NCBI RefSeq assembly: GCF_004366075.1 | Contig: NZ_SODU01000003.1 | Coordinates: 1,364,001 to 1,428,000 of the forward strand | Length of the DNA stretch: 64,000 nucleotides | Source of the DNA: Kribbella pratensis | Lineage (GTDB): Bacteria; Actinomycetota; Actinomycetes; Propionibacteriales; Kribbellaceae | Direction: 5' to 3' | Shown here: in pieces, positions 17,750-26,680 of the stretch | How positions within the stretch are numbered: position 1 is the stretch's first letter | Layout of the letters: the number at the start of each line of letters is the position of its first letter | The notes under the pieces: generated by a model | What the model was told of the DNA's origin: nothing | Databases searched by the model: none | What the model saw: only the letters and a program-made list of their open reading frames with translations | Translations under genes and position numbers: made by a program

Positions 17750-19345
17750 ATGCATACCGATGTACTTGTGATCGGCGGCGGACTCGGCGGCGTCGCCGCG
17801 GCTCTCGCCGCGCTACGTGCCGGTCGCTCGGTGATCCTGACCGAGGAGTTCGACTGGCTCGGCGGACAGCTGACCAGCCAGGCCGTCCCGCCGGACGAGC
17901 ACACCTGGGTCGAACAGTTCGGCGTCACGGCGTCGTACCGGACGCTGCGCAACGGGATCCGTGACTACTACCGCCGCCACTACCCGCTGACGGCGGCGTC
18001 GCGCGCCGCGGCCAACCTCAATCCAGGCGCCGGGTACGTGTCCAAGCTCTGTCACGAGCCTCGCGTCGCGCTCGCCGTCATCGAGGCCGTGCTTGCCCCC
18101 TACCGAGCCAGTCGCAGGCTCCAGGTGCTGCAGCCGTACCGGCCCGTGGCCGCCGACACCGACGGCGATCGGGTCACCGCGGTCACCGTGCAGCAGCGCG
18201 ACTCCGAGGAACGGTTGACGCTCACCGCGCCGTACATCCTGGATGCGACCGAGACGGGTGAGCTGCTGCCGTTGACCGGGACCGAGTACGTGACCGGATT
18301 CGAGGCGCAGGCCGAGACCGGCGAGCCTAGCGCCCCGGCCGAGGCGCAGCCGCTGAACATGCAGGCGGTGTCGTACTGCTTCGCGGTCGATCACGTGGAC
18401 GGGGACCAGGTCGGGGACAAGCCTGCGAACTATGCGTTCTGGCGGAACTACCAGCCGTCGTTCTGGGGCGATCGGCTGCTGTCCTGGACCGCGCCCAACC
18501 CACGGACGCTGGAGAGCTCGCGGCGCACGTTCACGCCCAATCCCGACGACGACCCGCTCGCGGTGGTCGCGGACCAGCGACGGACGGGCGGCGACACGAA
18601 CCTGTGGACGTTCCGCCGGATCGCGGCCCGCCGGCACTTCGTTCCGGGCGCCTACGAGAGCGACATCTGCCTGGTGAACTGGCCGATGATCGACTACTTC
18701 GAGGGCCCGGTCATCGACGTACCGGACGCGGCGAAGCATCTTGCGGCGGCTCGCGAACTGTCTCAATCCGTTCTGTACTGGCTGCAGACCGAAGCGCCGC
18801 GACCCGACGGCGGCACCGGCTTCTCCGGGCTGCGGCTGCGGGGCGACCTCGTCGGCTCCGCGGACGGTCTGGCCCAGGCGCCGTACATTCGCGAATCCCG
18901 TCGGATCAAGGCCGAGTACACCATCGTCGAGCAGGACCTCTCCGTTGCCGTGCGCGGTGACCATGGAGCGGTCGAGTACGACGACAGCGTCGGCATCGGC
19001 ATGTACCGGATCGACCTGCATCCCTCGACCGGTGGCGACAACTACATCGACGTGGCCAGCAGTCCGTTCCGGATCCCGCTCGGCGCGCTGATCCCGCAGC
19101 GGGTGGAGAACCTGCTGCCGGCGAACAAGAACCTCGGCACCACGCACATCACCAACGGCTGCTACCGGCTGCATCCCGTCGAATGGAACATCGGCGAGTC
19201 CGCCGGCGCACTCGCGGCGTTCTGCCTCGACCGCGGCACCGCCCCACGTGCAGTCCGCAACACCCCTGCTCTGCTCGCCGAGTTCCAGGACCGCCTGGTT
19301 GCCCAGGGCATCGAACTCGCCTGGCCAAGCGTCACTGGCTACTGA
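17750..19345 (+). CDS. FAD-dependent oxidoreductase (FAD_oxidored superfamily)
   Basis: A 531-residue flavoprotein. The N-terminal dinucleotide fold VLVIGGGLGGVAAALAALRAG is followed by the second FAD-contact region TEEFDWLGGQLTSQ. The motif LDATETGELL and the late YIRESRRIKAEYTIVEQD and NKNLGTTHITNGCYRLHP are shared with the 554-residue protein at 30782, so the two are paralogues. No signal peptide, so it works in the cytoplasm. Such proteins occur in glycan-use clusters, but their reaction is poorly defined; oxidation of a sugar hydroxyl is a hypothesis. It starts immediately after the LacI stop codon. Confidence 0.85.
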   Translation: MHTDVLVIGGGLGGVAAALAALRAGRSVILTEEFDWLGGQLTSQAVPPDEHTWVEQFGVTASYRTLRNGIRDYYRRHYPLTAASRAAANLNPGAGYVSKLCHEPRVALAVIEAVLAPYRASRRLQVLQPYRPVAADTDGDRVTAVTVQQRDSEERLTLTAPYILDATETGELLPLTGTEYVTGFEAQAETGEPSAPAEAQPLNMQAVSYCFAVDHVDGDQVGDKPANYAFWRNYQPSFWGDRLLSWTAPNPRTLESSRRTFTPNPDDDPLAVVADQRRTGGDTNLWTFRRIAARRHFVPGAYESDICLVNWPMIDYFEGPVIDVPDAAKHLAAARELSQSVLYWLQTEAPRPDGGTGFSGLRLRGDLVGSADGLAQAPYIRESRRIKAEYTIVEQDLSVAVRGDHGAVEYDDSVGIGMYRIDLHPSTGGDNYIDVASSPFRIPLGALIPQRVENLLPANKNLGTTHITNGCYRLHPVEWNIGESAGALAAFCLDRGTAPRAVRNTPALLAEFQDRLVAQGIELAWPSVTGY

Positions 19346-19359
19346 TGGAGGACTGACCG

Positions 19360-20613
19360 ATGAAACTCCGTTCCCTGACAGCGGCCGGTGTGGCCGCCGC
19401 TCTGCTGGCCCTCGCGGGCTGCGGCGGCTCGTCCGACGGCGGCTCCGGCTCCTCGGGTCCGGTGGACCTGCGGATGACGATCTGGAGCGCCAACGCCAAG
19501 CATCTGGCGTTGTTCGACCAGATCGCCGCCGACTACAAGAAGGACCATCCCGAGATCGGCAAGATCACCTTCGAGTCGATCCCGTTCGACAGTTACACGA
19601 CCACGCTGACCACGCAGATCGGCGGCGGCAACGTGCCCGACCTGGCGTGGATCCTGGAGAGCACCGCACCGGACTTCGTCAGCTCGGGCGCGCTCGAGCC
19701 GATCGACAAGGACGCCGATCTCGTGCCGAGCACGACGGCCAACTGGGAGAAGGACGGCAAGCTCTACGCGTACCCGTTCTCCACCTCGCCGCTGGGTGTG
19801 TTCGTGAACACCGACCTGGTGAAAGCGGCGGGGCGGCCGGCTCCGGCCCAGCAGATCGCGTCCGGGACCTGGACCTGGGAGGAGGCCGCCAAGACCGCCT
19901 CCGCCGTACAGGCCCGGGGGAAGGGCGGGCTCGTGGTCGGCGACTTCGACTACAAGGGTTGGGACACGCTGAACTCGATCTGGTCCGGCTGGGGCGCGCG
20001 GCCGTGGAGCGAGGACGGGAAGACCTGCGGCTTCGACCAGCCCGAGATGGTCGACGCGATGACCTTCATCCACAAGCTGATCTTCACCGACAAGGGGATG
20101 CCGGGACCGGGCGTGACGAAGGACTTCTACGCCGGTGACTCGGCGATGATCCTGACGCAGATCAGCCGCGCGGCGCTGCTGGAGAAGTCCAAGTTCAAGT
20201 GGGACCTGGTGCCGCTGCCCAAGGGCCCGTCCGGCGAGTACTCCGTCGTCGGTCAGGCCGGGATCGGTGTCTTCAAGCGCGGCAAGCACGCCGACGCGGC
20301 CAAGCAGTTCCTGGCGTACTTCAGCAACGCCGAGAACTCGGCCAAGCTCGCGCAGTTCTTCCCGCCGCCGCGCAAGTCGCAACTGAACGCCGCGACGCTC
20401 GCCAAGGCCAACCCGTTGCTCAAGCCGGCCCAGCTGCAGAGTGTCGTCATCGACGGCATCCGGCGCGGCGACATCAAGACCAGCCATACCGGGTACGCCG
20501 AGTTGCAGCAGACCGTCCGCGCCGCCCTCGACCCGCTGTGGAAGCCGGACGCCGACGTGAAAACGGTGATGTCCGGCGTCTGCTCGAAAATCAACCCCCT
20601 GCTGGCGAATTGA
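19360..20613 (+). CDS. Sugar ABC transporter substrate-binding lipoprotein
   Basis: A 417-residue family 1 binding protein. Signal MKLRSLTAAGVAAALLAL ends in lipobox LAGC, followed by a Gly/Ser linker; the mature domain starts VDLRMTIWSANAKH. GGAGG stands before ATG 19360. Its permeases lie beyond the TnpB insertion (21923 and 22857). The stop TGA at 20611-20613 lies right at the right end of that element, so the last base pairs of the gene touch the insertion junction. Confidence 0.9.
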   Translation: MKLRSLTAAGVAAALLALAGCGGSSDGGSGSSGPVDLRMTIWSANAKHLALFDQIAADYKKDHPEIGKITFESIPFDSYTTTLTTQIGGGNVPDLAWILESTAPDFVSSGALEPIDKDADLVPSTTANWEKDGKLYAYPFSTSPLGVFVNTDLVKAAGRPAPAQQIASGTWTWEEAAKTASAVQARGKGGLVVGDFDYKGWDTLNSIWSGWGARPWSEDGKTCGFDQPEMVDAMTFIHKLIFTDKGMPGPGVTKDFYAGDSAMILTQISRAALLEKSKFKWDLVPLPKGPSGEYSVVGQAGIGVFKRGKHADAAKQFLAYFSNAENSAKLAQFFPPPRKSQLNAATLAKANPLLKPAQLQSVVIDGIRRGDIKTSHTGYAELQQTVRAALDPLWKPDADVKTVMSGVCSKINPLLAN

Positions 20614-20618
20614 CGTCC

Positions 20619-20640
20619 TCCCCGCTGGACAGGCCGGGGA
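20619..20640 (-). other. Right-end hairpin of the TnpB element, probable omega-RNA 3' region
   Basis: Six-base-pair stem TCCCCG/CGGGGA around a 10-base loop, just outside the tnpB stop codon. In TnpB systems the right-end transcript forms the guide (omega) RNA scaffold, with the guide taken from the flanking DNA. On that model the guide here would be transcribed into the end of the binding-protein gene. Confidence 0.45.
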
Positions 20641-20649
20641 TTCCAACTA

Positions 20650-21846
20650 CTACGCGGAGGTAGCGAGTTGAGGTTCACGCTTCGGCGAGACCAGTACGGG
20701 CGTCTCTCGGCGTGCACTGACGGCCCGTCCGGCCGCGATGTTGACTGCCGCGTTCACGTCCGCATGCGCCCGGTGTCCGCAGACGACGCACCTGAAGACC
20801 GTTTGGTTCTCGCGGTTCTCCGGTGCGCAGTGCCCACAGACGCTGCAAGTCTGCGACGTGTACGCGGGGTTGACTTTCTCGACCCGTCCCGGTGCTTTGT
20901 CCTCCAATCGCCGGACCAGGTCGCCCCAGCCGTTGGTCAGGATGCCGCGGTTGAGTCCCGCCTTGGCGCGACGCCGGTTCGGCAGGTAGCTGCCTGGTCG
21001 TTGTGCATCAGGTTTGGGTTTGGGACGTCTGGTCATCGAGGCGATGCGCAGTTCCTCGACACGGATCACGTCGAACCGGCGGGCAAGGTCGGTGCTGGTC
21101 TTCTCCACCCAGTCCTTTCGACGGTCGGCGGCTCGGGCGTGCAGCTTCGCGAGCGCAGCTTTCACTCGCCGACGGCGATTCGAGCCGCGCAGGCACCGGG
21201 CCAGTCGGCGCTGCAGATCCTTGAGCCGTTCCTGCTCGCACTTCGACCACCCGGGACAAGCCAGAAGGTCACTGGTACTCAACGCTGCCGAGACCGCGAT
21301 GCCACGGTCCACGCCGACAACGTCGCCGGTGCCGGGGGCAGGGATCGGCTTCGGAATGACAGCGAAGGCGATGTGCCAGCGGCCCGCCCGGTCTCTGGTG
21401 ACGCGATAGGACTTGGCATCGGGTACGGCGCGGGAACGCCGGAACCGCACCCAACCAACCTTGGGTACGAGCACCTGGGACCACTTTCGGTTCAGCTTGA
21501 CGATCCGAGTCGCCGGCGGTCCGACGATGCGGAAGCCCTCGTGCAGGCCGGCCTTGCGCCAGGTCGGCCTCCGATGCGTCCCCGCGTGGAAGTTTCTGAT
21601 CGCGTGGTCAAAGTCGCGCAGCGCCTGCTGCTGAACAGTTTGCGACCCAGCCCGCAGCCAGCCGAACGCTGCTCGCGCTTCGGTCAGTTGCCGCGACTGT
21701 TCGACGTACCCAGGCGTCGGGCCCTTGTCCCGGGTCCACATCGACCACTGCTCAAGGGCCAGGTTCCAGATGTGCCGGGCATGCGCGCAGTGGTGCAAGA
21801 GCGCGGCGTGCTGCGCGGGGGTCGGATATATCCGGAACCTGGACAT
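20650..21846 (-). CDS. tnpB: TnpB, RNA-guided endonuclease of IS605-family element
   Basis: A 398-residue OrfB/TnpB protein. The N-terminal helix-turn-helix region begins SRFRIYPTPAQHAAL and the RuvC-like nuclease follows. Catalytic residues look intact: Asp180 in GVDRGI, Glu264 in RVEELRI and Asp363 in HADVNAAVN. The zinc finger has CSVC (334-337) and CVVC (353-356). Full length for the family. No tnpA is present, so it can move only in trans. The gene runs against the sugar operon it interrupts. An in-frame TGA two codons before ATG 21846 rules out a longer start. Confidence 0.95.
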   Translation of the reverse strand: MSRFRIYPTPAQHAALLHHCAHARHIWNLALEQWSMWTRDKGPTPGYVEQSRQLTEARAAFGWLRAGSQTVQQQALRDFDHAIRNFHAGTHRRPTWRKAGLHEGFRIVGPPATRIVKLNRKWSQVLVPKVGWVRFRRSRAVPDAKSYRVTRDRAGRWHIAFAVIPKPIPAPGTGDVVGVDRGIAVSAALSTSDLLACPGWSKCEQERLKDLQRRLARCLRGSNRRRRVKAALAKLHARAADRRKDWVEKTSTDLARRFDVIRVEELRIASMTRRPKPKPDAQRPGSYLPNRRRAKAGLNRGILTNGWGDLVRRLEDKAPGRVEKVNPAYTSQTCSVCGHCAPENRENQTVFRCVVCGHRAHADVNAAVNIAAGRAVSARRETPVLVSPKREPQLATSA

Positions 21847-21922
21847 GCCTCACACCTAAGCAGCAAGCACCGACAGTCTGAGATCCGAAGGGAGGCAGCC
21901 GCGGTCTGCCGCGCCTAGTCCA

Positions 21923-22867
21923 ATGACTCTATTGCTCAAAGAGCTATCAGCTGGAGCGCCGGCGAATGCAGACAAGGCGCCGCCGTACTGGACGATGCGG
22001 CGGCGGGACACCTTGGCCGGATGGCTGATGGTGCTTCCGCAGCTTGCCGGGATTGTTGCCTTCGTCATCGTTCCGCTCGGGCTCGTGGTCTGGTACAGCG
22101 TGCACGAGTGGAACGTGCTGGGCGGGACGTTCGAGTTCGTCGGCGGCGACAACTACGCGGCGCTGGCCGACGACCAACGACTCGGCCCGGTGCTCAGGGC
22201 AACAGGTCTGTTCTCGTTCGGGCTGGTGGTGCTGAATCTCAGCCTGGCGCTGTTCCTCGCCGTGCTGCTGAACCAGAAGCTCCGCGGCACAGTGGTTTTC
22301 CGGACACTGTTCTTCTCGCCGGTCGTGGTGACGCTCGTCGCCTGGACGATCGTGTGGGGGTTCTTACTGCAGGACAACGGCGGCGTGAACGGGTTCCTGA
22401 ACGTGCTCGGGATCGACGGGCCGAACTGGCTGCGATCCGGCGGTACGGCGATGGCGTCGGTGATCGTGGTCCAGCTGTTCAAGAACGCCGGCCTCAACAT
22501 GGTGCTGTTCCTGGCCGCGCTACAAGGCGTTCCGGCCGAGCTCTACGAGGCGGCCCGGATCGACGGCGCGTCGGCGTGGGCCCGGTTCCGTCGGGTGACC
22601 GTGCCACTCATCAGTCCGACGATCCTGCTGACGATGATCCTGACCATCGTCGGGTCGCTGCAGGTCTTCGCGCAGATCGCCGTACTGACCCAAGGCGGAC
22701 CTGAGACGTCGACGACCGTGCTCGTCTATTACCTGTACCAGCAGGCGTTCCAGTTCCATCACTTCGGGTACGGCTCGGCGCTGTCGCTGCTGCTGTTCTT
22801 CATCGTCCTGGTGCTGACTGTCGTCCAGTGGCGGATGCGTCGTAGGTGGGTGTTCCATGAGGCTTAA
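21923..22867 (+). CDS. Carbohydrate ABC transporter permease (MalF type)
   Basis: A 314-residue permease. The first helix is around WLMVLPQLAGIVAFVIVPLG, with EAA loop EAARIDGAS in the second half. It belongs with the binding protein at 19360. The ATG at 21923 lies at the junction of the TnpB element and has no good ribosome site, so translation may be weaker than in the ancestral operon; a later in-frame ATG at 21995 is possible. It overlaps the next permease by 11 bases. Confidence 0.88.
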   Translation: MTLLLKELSAGAPANADKAPPYWTMRRRDTLAGWLMVLPQLAGIVAFVIVPLGLVVWYSVHEWNVLGGTFEFVGGDNYAALADDQRLGPVLRATGLFSFGLVVLNLSLALFLAVLLNQKLRGTVVFRTLFFSPVVVTLVAWTIVWGFLLQDNGGVNGFLNVLGIDGPNWLRSGGTAMASVIVVQLFKNAGLNMVLFLAALQGVPAELYEAARIDGASAWARFRRVTVPLISPTILLTMILTIVGSLQVFAQIAVLTQGGPETSTTVLVYYLYQQAFQFHHFGYGSALSLLLFFIVLVLTVVQWRMRRRWVFHEA

Positions 22868-23681
22868 GCTGCTGATGTACGGCGTACTGCTGGTGTGCTG
22901 TGTGCCGTTCGTGTTCCCGATCTGGTGGATGGCGACGACGTCGCTGAAGCCGGTGGCCGAGATCTTCGCGTTCCCGCCGTCGTTGCTGCCGGGATCGCCG
23001 ACGTTGGACGCCTATCGCCAGGTGTTCGAGTTGCAGCCGTTCGGCCGGCAGTACCTGAACAGCCTGTACATCGCTTTGGTCGTCACCATCGGGACGCTGG
23101 CGGTGTCGGCGCTGGCCGGGTATGCGTTCGCGCGGGTCAAGTTCCGCGGTGCCGGGGTTGTGTTCGTCGTCGTACTCAGCGGGCTGCTGGTGCCGAACGA
23201 GGTCACGATCATCCCGCTGTACCGGATGTTCGACGCGTTCGGGCTGGTGGACACGCATTGGCCGCTGATCCTGATCCCGATGCTCGGTGCGCCGAGCGTG
23301 CTGGCGACGTTCATCATGCGGCAGTTCTTCATCACGCTGCCCACCGAGCTCGAGGAAGCCGGGAGGGTCGACGGGCTGGGCCGCTTCGGCCTCTTCTGGC
23401 GCGTGTGCCTTCCGCTGGCGCGGCCGGCGATCGGTGCGGTGTCGATCTTCACCTTCCTGCACAGCTGGAACCTCTACCTCGAGCCGATCGTGTTCCTCTC
23501 CTCGAAGCAGAAGTTCACCGTGCCCCAGGCCCTCACCCAGTACGTCGACGCGTACGGCGGCCCCATGTGGAACACCCAACTCGCCGCCGCAACGCTCTCC
23601 GCCCTCCCCGTCCTCATCATCTTCATCCTGGCCCAACGCCAATTCGTCGAAGGCCTCGCCCAGACCGGTTTGAAGGGCTGA
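22857..23681 (+). CDS. Carbohydrate ABC transporter permease (MalG type)
   Basis: A 274-residue permease with six predicted helices. The first is around MYGVLLVCCVPFVFPIWWM, the EAA loop is EEAGRVDGLG, and the end GLAQTGLKG is typical of MalG-type subunits. It completes importer 2. The last 40 codons switch to C-ending, G-poor codons just before the convergent beta-helix gene, which begins 17 bp after the stop codon. Confidence 0.92.
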   Translation: MRLKLLMYGVLLVCCVPFVFPIWWMATTSLKPVAEIFAFPPSLLPGSPTLDAYRQVFELQPFGRQYLNSLYIALVVTIGTLAVSALAGYAFARVKFRGAGVVFVVVLSGLLVPNEVTIIPLYRMFDAFGLVDTHWPLILIPMLGAPSVLATFIMRQFFITLPTELEEAGRVDGLGRFGLFWRVCLPLARPAIGAVSIFTFLHSWNLYLEPIVFLSSKQKFTVPQALTQYVDAYGGPMWNTQLAAATLSALPVLIIFILAQRQFVEGLAQTGLKG

Positions 23682-23697
23682 GCGAGGCCTCCGCAGG

Positions 23698-25767
23698 TCA
23701 CGCCTGGATCTCGTAGCCGAACTGGGCGGTGAGGCCGGTGGCCGAGGTTGCGTTGGACACCCGGAGTTGGATGCGGACCGGTGCGTTGGTGCCGTCGATG
23801 GCGATGGGAGTGGCGAGTTTGGTGGACTGGGTTGTCGAGGTGGCGTCGATGGCGGCGGTGCCGGCTGGGGAGTTGCCGGCTTCGAGGCGGAGTTGGCAGG
23901 AGCCGGTGCTGAGTGCGCGGGCTACTCGGGTGACACGGATCGGACGGCCGTCGACGTACAGGAGGTCGCTGAAGTCGTACAGGCCGTCGGTCACCGTGCC
24001 CGGGAGCCGGAGGGTGAGCCATCCGTCGGTCTGCTCGACGCCCTTGTTGCCGGTGAACCGGGCGGCCGCGTAGGCGAGGTACGGGCCGGCGTTGTTACCG
24101 GTGAGCTCGTTGCTGGCAGCAAGTACGTCGGTACTGCGGTTGACGATCCCGTACTCCTGCCGGTTCACCCCGTCCGCGAGGCCGCCGATCGCGTTCCCGG
24201 TGAGCACGATCCGGTTCGCGGTCGATCGCAGATTGATTCCGGAACCGTTCCGGAACACGATTCCGCCCGAGGTCCAGGCCTGCGTCAGGGTCGCGCCGAC
24301 CAGGTCGAACGATGTCGCACTGACGACGGCGATCGGCCAGGCCGCGTTCAGCCCCGTCGCGCCGCCGACGTCCTGCAGCGTGACCCGGTCGTCGGTCTCC
24401 CAGGTGTGCGGTGCGGCCGTCGTGATCCGGACACCGGCCGCGCTCGACGCCACACCGGTGATCTGCTGGGCGAACGACGGGTGCGCCATCCGCCCGTTGT
24501 TCCCGATCAGGCATCCGGTGACCGTGATCCGGGTCGACGCGATGTCGATCCCGTGCCGGCCGCAGCCGCGGATCACCGAGTTCGCGAACGTCGCCGTGCC
24601 GGTGAACCCCACGCCGATCCGAACCGCGTCCTCGGCGTTGTCGGCCGAGATGTAGGTGTTGATGAACTGCGCCTGAGCACCCGCCTCCAGCAACACCGGT
24701 ACGCCGTGACCGTTCTCGAAGCCGCCGCCCTCGAAGTACAGGAACTTCGGCAGGCCCTCGGACGTGGTGTTCCGCATCCAGATGCCGTGGTGACCGAACA
24801 GGATCGCGGTCGCGATGAACTTGATCGATCCGCCCTGTCCGTCGATCACCACGTTGTCGACACCGGGGTTCGCGGTACCGGCGGCGATCGCGCACTGGAC
24901 GAACTCGACCGGATCGGCGCGGGAGATGTTGTTCTGACCGTTCAGCAGGATCACCTGCTGCCCGGAGAAGCCGTTCCAGACACAGTTGCGGAAACGGACG
25001 GTGTTGGCACTGCGCAGGATGACGCCGTTGTAGCCGTCCATGAAGCGGCAGTCGGAAAACGAGATCAGGTAGTTTCCGAGACCGTTTTCCTGCTGGGTCC
25101 GGATCATTGCGCCGCCGGTCAGGCTCTCGCCGTGCATCTGCAGGTCACGGAAACCGCCCCCGTGCACACCGGACAGCACGAACCCGTCGGCGGTCCCAGT
25201 GGCGAGCACGATCTGCGTGCCGGAGGTGAACTCGTCGCTCGCACCGGCGCCCTGGAACACGACCGGCACACGTTTGACGGTGACCGTGTGCTCGAGCCGG
25301 ATCGTGCCCGGGCCCATCGTGATCGTTCCACCGGCAGGCAGCGCGTTCACGGCGTTCTGCAGTCGACCCGAGTCGTCCGTCGTACCGGCGCCGGTCACGC
25401 CGTACCAGGACAGGTCGAGCTCGTTGGTGCGCGGGCGTTTCCAGCGGCCGGTCGCCGTACCTGTGACGGCGAAGATCATGCCCCCGTCGTCGGGGTCGGT
25501 CGCGGCGGCGTCCCAGTAGACGACACCTCCGCCGAGACCAGGTGCTGTGTAGCCGAGCAGGAGAAGTTGTTCGCCGTCCGACGTACCGGGCGTGGCTCGG
25601 AGGTCTGCGACGGTGCTCGCCACGCCGGTCGCCGCGGCCAGGGCAGACTTCTTGTCGGCGGCGTGAGCCGGCTGGGCGGCGACGGCGGTTGCGAGGCCGG
25701 TCACCCCGAGAACGGACAGGGTACGGCGACTCAGTCGGGCAGGGGGTTGTAATTCGTCGGAAGGCAT
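23698..25767 (-). CDS. Tat-exported right-handed beta-helix protein with tailspike-like N-terminal domain
   Basis: A 689-residue protein. The signal LSRRTLSVLGVTGLATAVAA is twin-arginine with a cut near AHAA. Residues 50-115 (VADLRATPGTSDGEQLLLLG, then GGGVVYWDAAATDPDDGG) match the small domain found in front of phage tailspike and colanic-acid-degrading beta-helices. A Pectate_lyase_3 opening follows (DDSGRLQNAVNALPAGGTIT), then about 12 rungs with Asn-rich turns and a C-terminal beta-sandwich. A polysaccharide lyase or hydrolase is likely, substrate unknown. It is the last gene of the six-gene operon that starts at 32446. Confidence 0.8.
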   Translation of the reverse strand: MPSDELQPPARLSRRTLSVLGVTGLATAVAAQPAHAADKKSALAAATGVASTVADLRATPGTSDGEQLLLLGYTAPGLGGGVVYWDAAATDPDDGGMIFAVTGTATGRWKRPRTNELDLSWYGVTGAGTTDDSGRLQNAVNALPAGGTITMGPGTIRLEHTVTVKRVPVVFQGAGASDEFTSGTQIVLATGTADGFVLSGVHGGGFRDLQMHGESLTGGAMIRTQQENGLGNYLISFSDCRFMDGYNGVILRSANTVRFRNCVWNGFSGQQVILLNGQNNISRADPVEFVQCAIAAGTANPGVDNVVIDGQGGSIKFIATAILFGHHGIWMRNTTSEGLPKFLYFEGGGFENGHGVPVLLEAGAQAQFINTYISADNAEDAVRIGVGFTGTATFANSVIRGCGRHGIDIASTRITVTGCLIGNNGRMAHPSFAQQITGVASSAAGVRITTAAPHTWETDDRVTLQDVGGATGLNAAWPIAVVSATSFDLVGATLTQAWTSGGIVFRNGSGINLRSTANRIVLTGNAIGGLADGVNRQEYGIVNRSTDVLAASNELTGNNAGPYLAYAAARFTGNKGVEQTDGWLTLRLPGTVTDGLYDFSDLLYVDGRPIRVTRVARALSTGSCQLRLEAGNSPAGTAAIDATSTTQSTKLATPIAIDGTNAPVRIQLRVSNATSATGLTAQFGYEIQA

Positions 25768-25798
25768 GGCGGAACCTTTCTCGGACGGAAGGTGGGAC

Positions 25799-26680
25799 TC
25801 AGCCCTTCACCGCCCCCAGCACAACGCCCTTCGCGAAGTGCTTCTGCAGGAACGGGTAGACCAGGCAGATCGGAACGAGGGAGACGACGAGGATTGCCAT
25901 CTGCAACGACTGCTGCGGCGGCATCACCTCGCCGGGCAGATCGCCGCCGACCTGGGTGTTGTCGACGACATAGGTCCGCAGGACCAGCTGCAGCGGCCAT
26001 TTCTCGGGTGAGTTGATGTAGAGGATCGCGTTGAAGTACGCGTTCCAGTAGCCGACCGCGCTGAACAGGCCGACCACGGCGACCACCGCCTTCGACAGCG
26101 GCAGCATCACCCTGGTGAGGATCTGCAGCTCGTTGGCGCCGTCGATCCGGGCCGCGTCGATGATCTCGGCCGGTACGTCGAGGAAGAACGCGCGGACGAT
26201 GATGATCTGGAACGCACTGGTCAGCCCCGGCAGGATCAGTGCCCAGTAGGAGTCGATCAGCCCGAGCTCCTTGATCAGCAGGTAGTTCGGGATGATTCCG
26301 GCGCTGAAGAGAAGCGTGAACAAGACGATGAACAGCAGCGGCCGCTGTCCCCACGATCCGGGCCGGGACAGCGAGTAGGCGATCGAGACGACGACCACGA
26401 TCGACAGCCCCGACCCGACCACGGTGAGCAGGACGGAAACGATCGTCGCCCGGGTGACGACACCGCCGCGGAAGATCGCTTCGTACGCCGCGAACGAGGG
26501 ATCGTGCGGAAACAGCACGTACCCGCCGGAACTGGTGATCTGCTGCTGGTCGGCGAGCGAGGTCGAGAGGACGGCGAGGAACGGTACGAGTACGAGCGCG
26601 CAGGCGACGATCAGTACGACGCCTTTCAGCCCGCGGACCGGTGTGCTCGGCGGCGCCGTACCGCTGATCAGGTTCACCAT
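25799..26680 (-). CDS. Carbohydrate ABC transporter permease (LplC/YtcP type)
   Basis: A 293-residue permease. Features are LFTLLFSAGIIPNYLLIKEL and EAA-type loop DAARIDGANEL, and the end FAKGVVLGAVKG is characteristic of the YtcP/LplC branch used for oligosaccharides such as rhamnogalacturonan fragments. That link is family knowledge, not proof of substrate. It overlaps its partner permease by 7 bases and is followed after 31 bp by the beta-helix gene, which suggests that the exported enzyme feeds this importer. Confidence 0.9.
   Translation of the reverse strand: MVNLISGTAPPSTPVRGLKGVVLIVACALVLVPFLAVLSTSLADQQQITSSGGYVLFPHDPSFAAYEAIFRGGVVTRATIVSVLLTVVGSGLSIVVVVSIAYSLSRPGSWGQRPLLFIVLFTLLFSAGIIPNYLLIKELGLIDSYWALILPGLTSAFQIIIVRAFFLDVPAEIIDAARIDGANELQILTRVMLPLSKAVVAVVGLFSAVGYWNAYFNAILYINSPEKWPLQLVLRTYVVDNTQVGGDLPGEVMPPQQSLQMAILVVSLVPICLVYPFLQKHFAKGVVLGAVKG

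Larger units (their letters stand above)
20615..21923 (-). mobile_element. IS605/IS1341-type element carrying only tnpB
   Basis: About 1.3 kb inserted between the binding-protein and permease genes. It carries tnpB and no Y1 transposase. The tnpB-distal right end has a hairpin (TCCCCG 20619-20624 with CGGGGA 20635-20640). Close to the left end another small hairpin is present (CGCGG 21900-21904 with CCGCG 21909-21913). TGAC stands at both borders (20611-20614 and 21924-21927), so the ends could be a base or two either side of those given. Confidence 0.7.
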
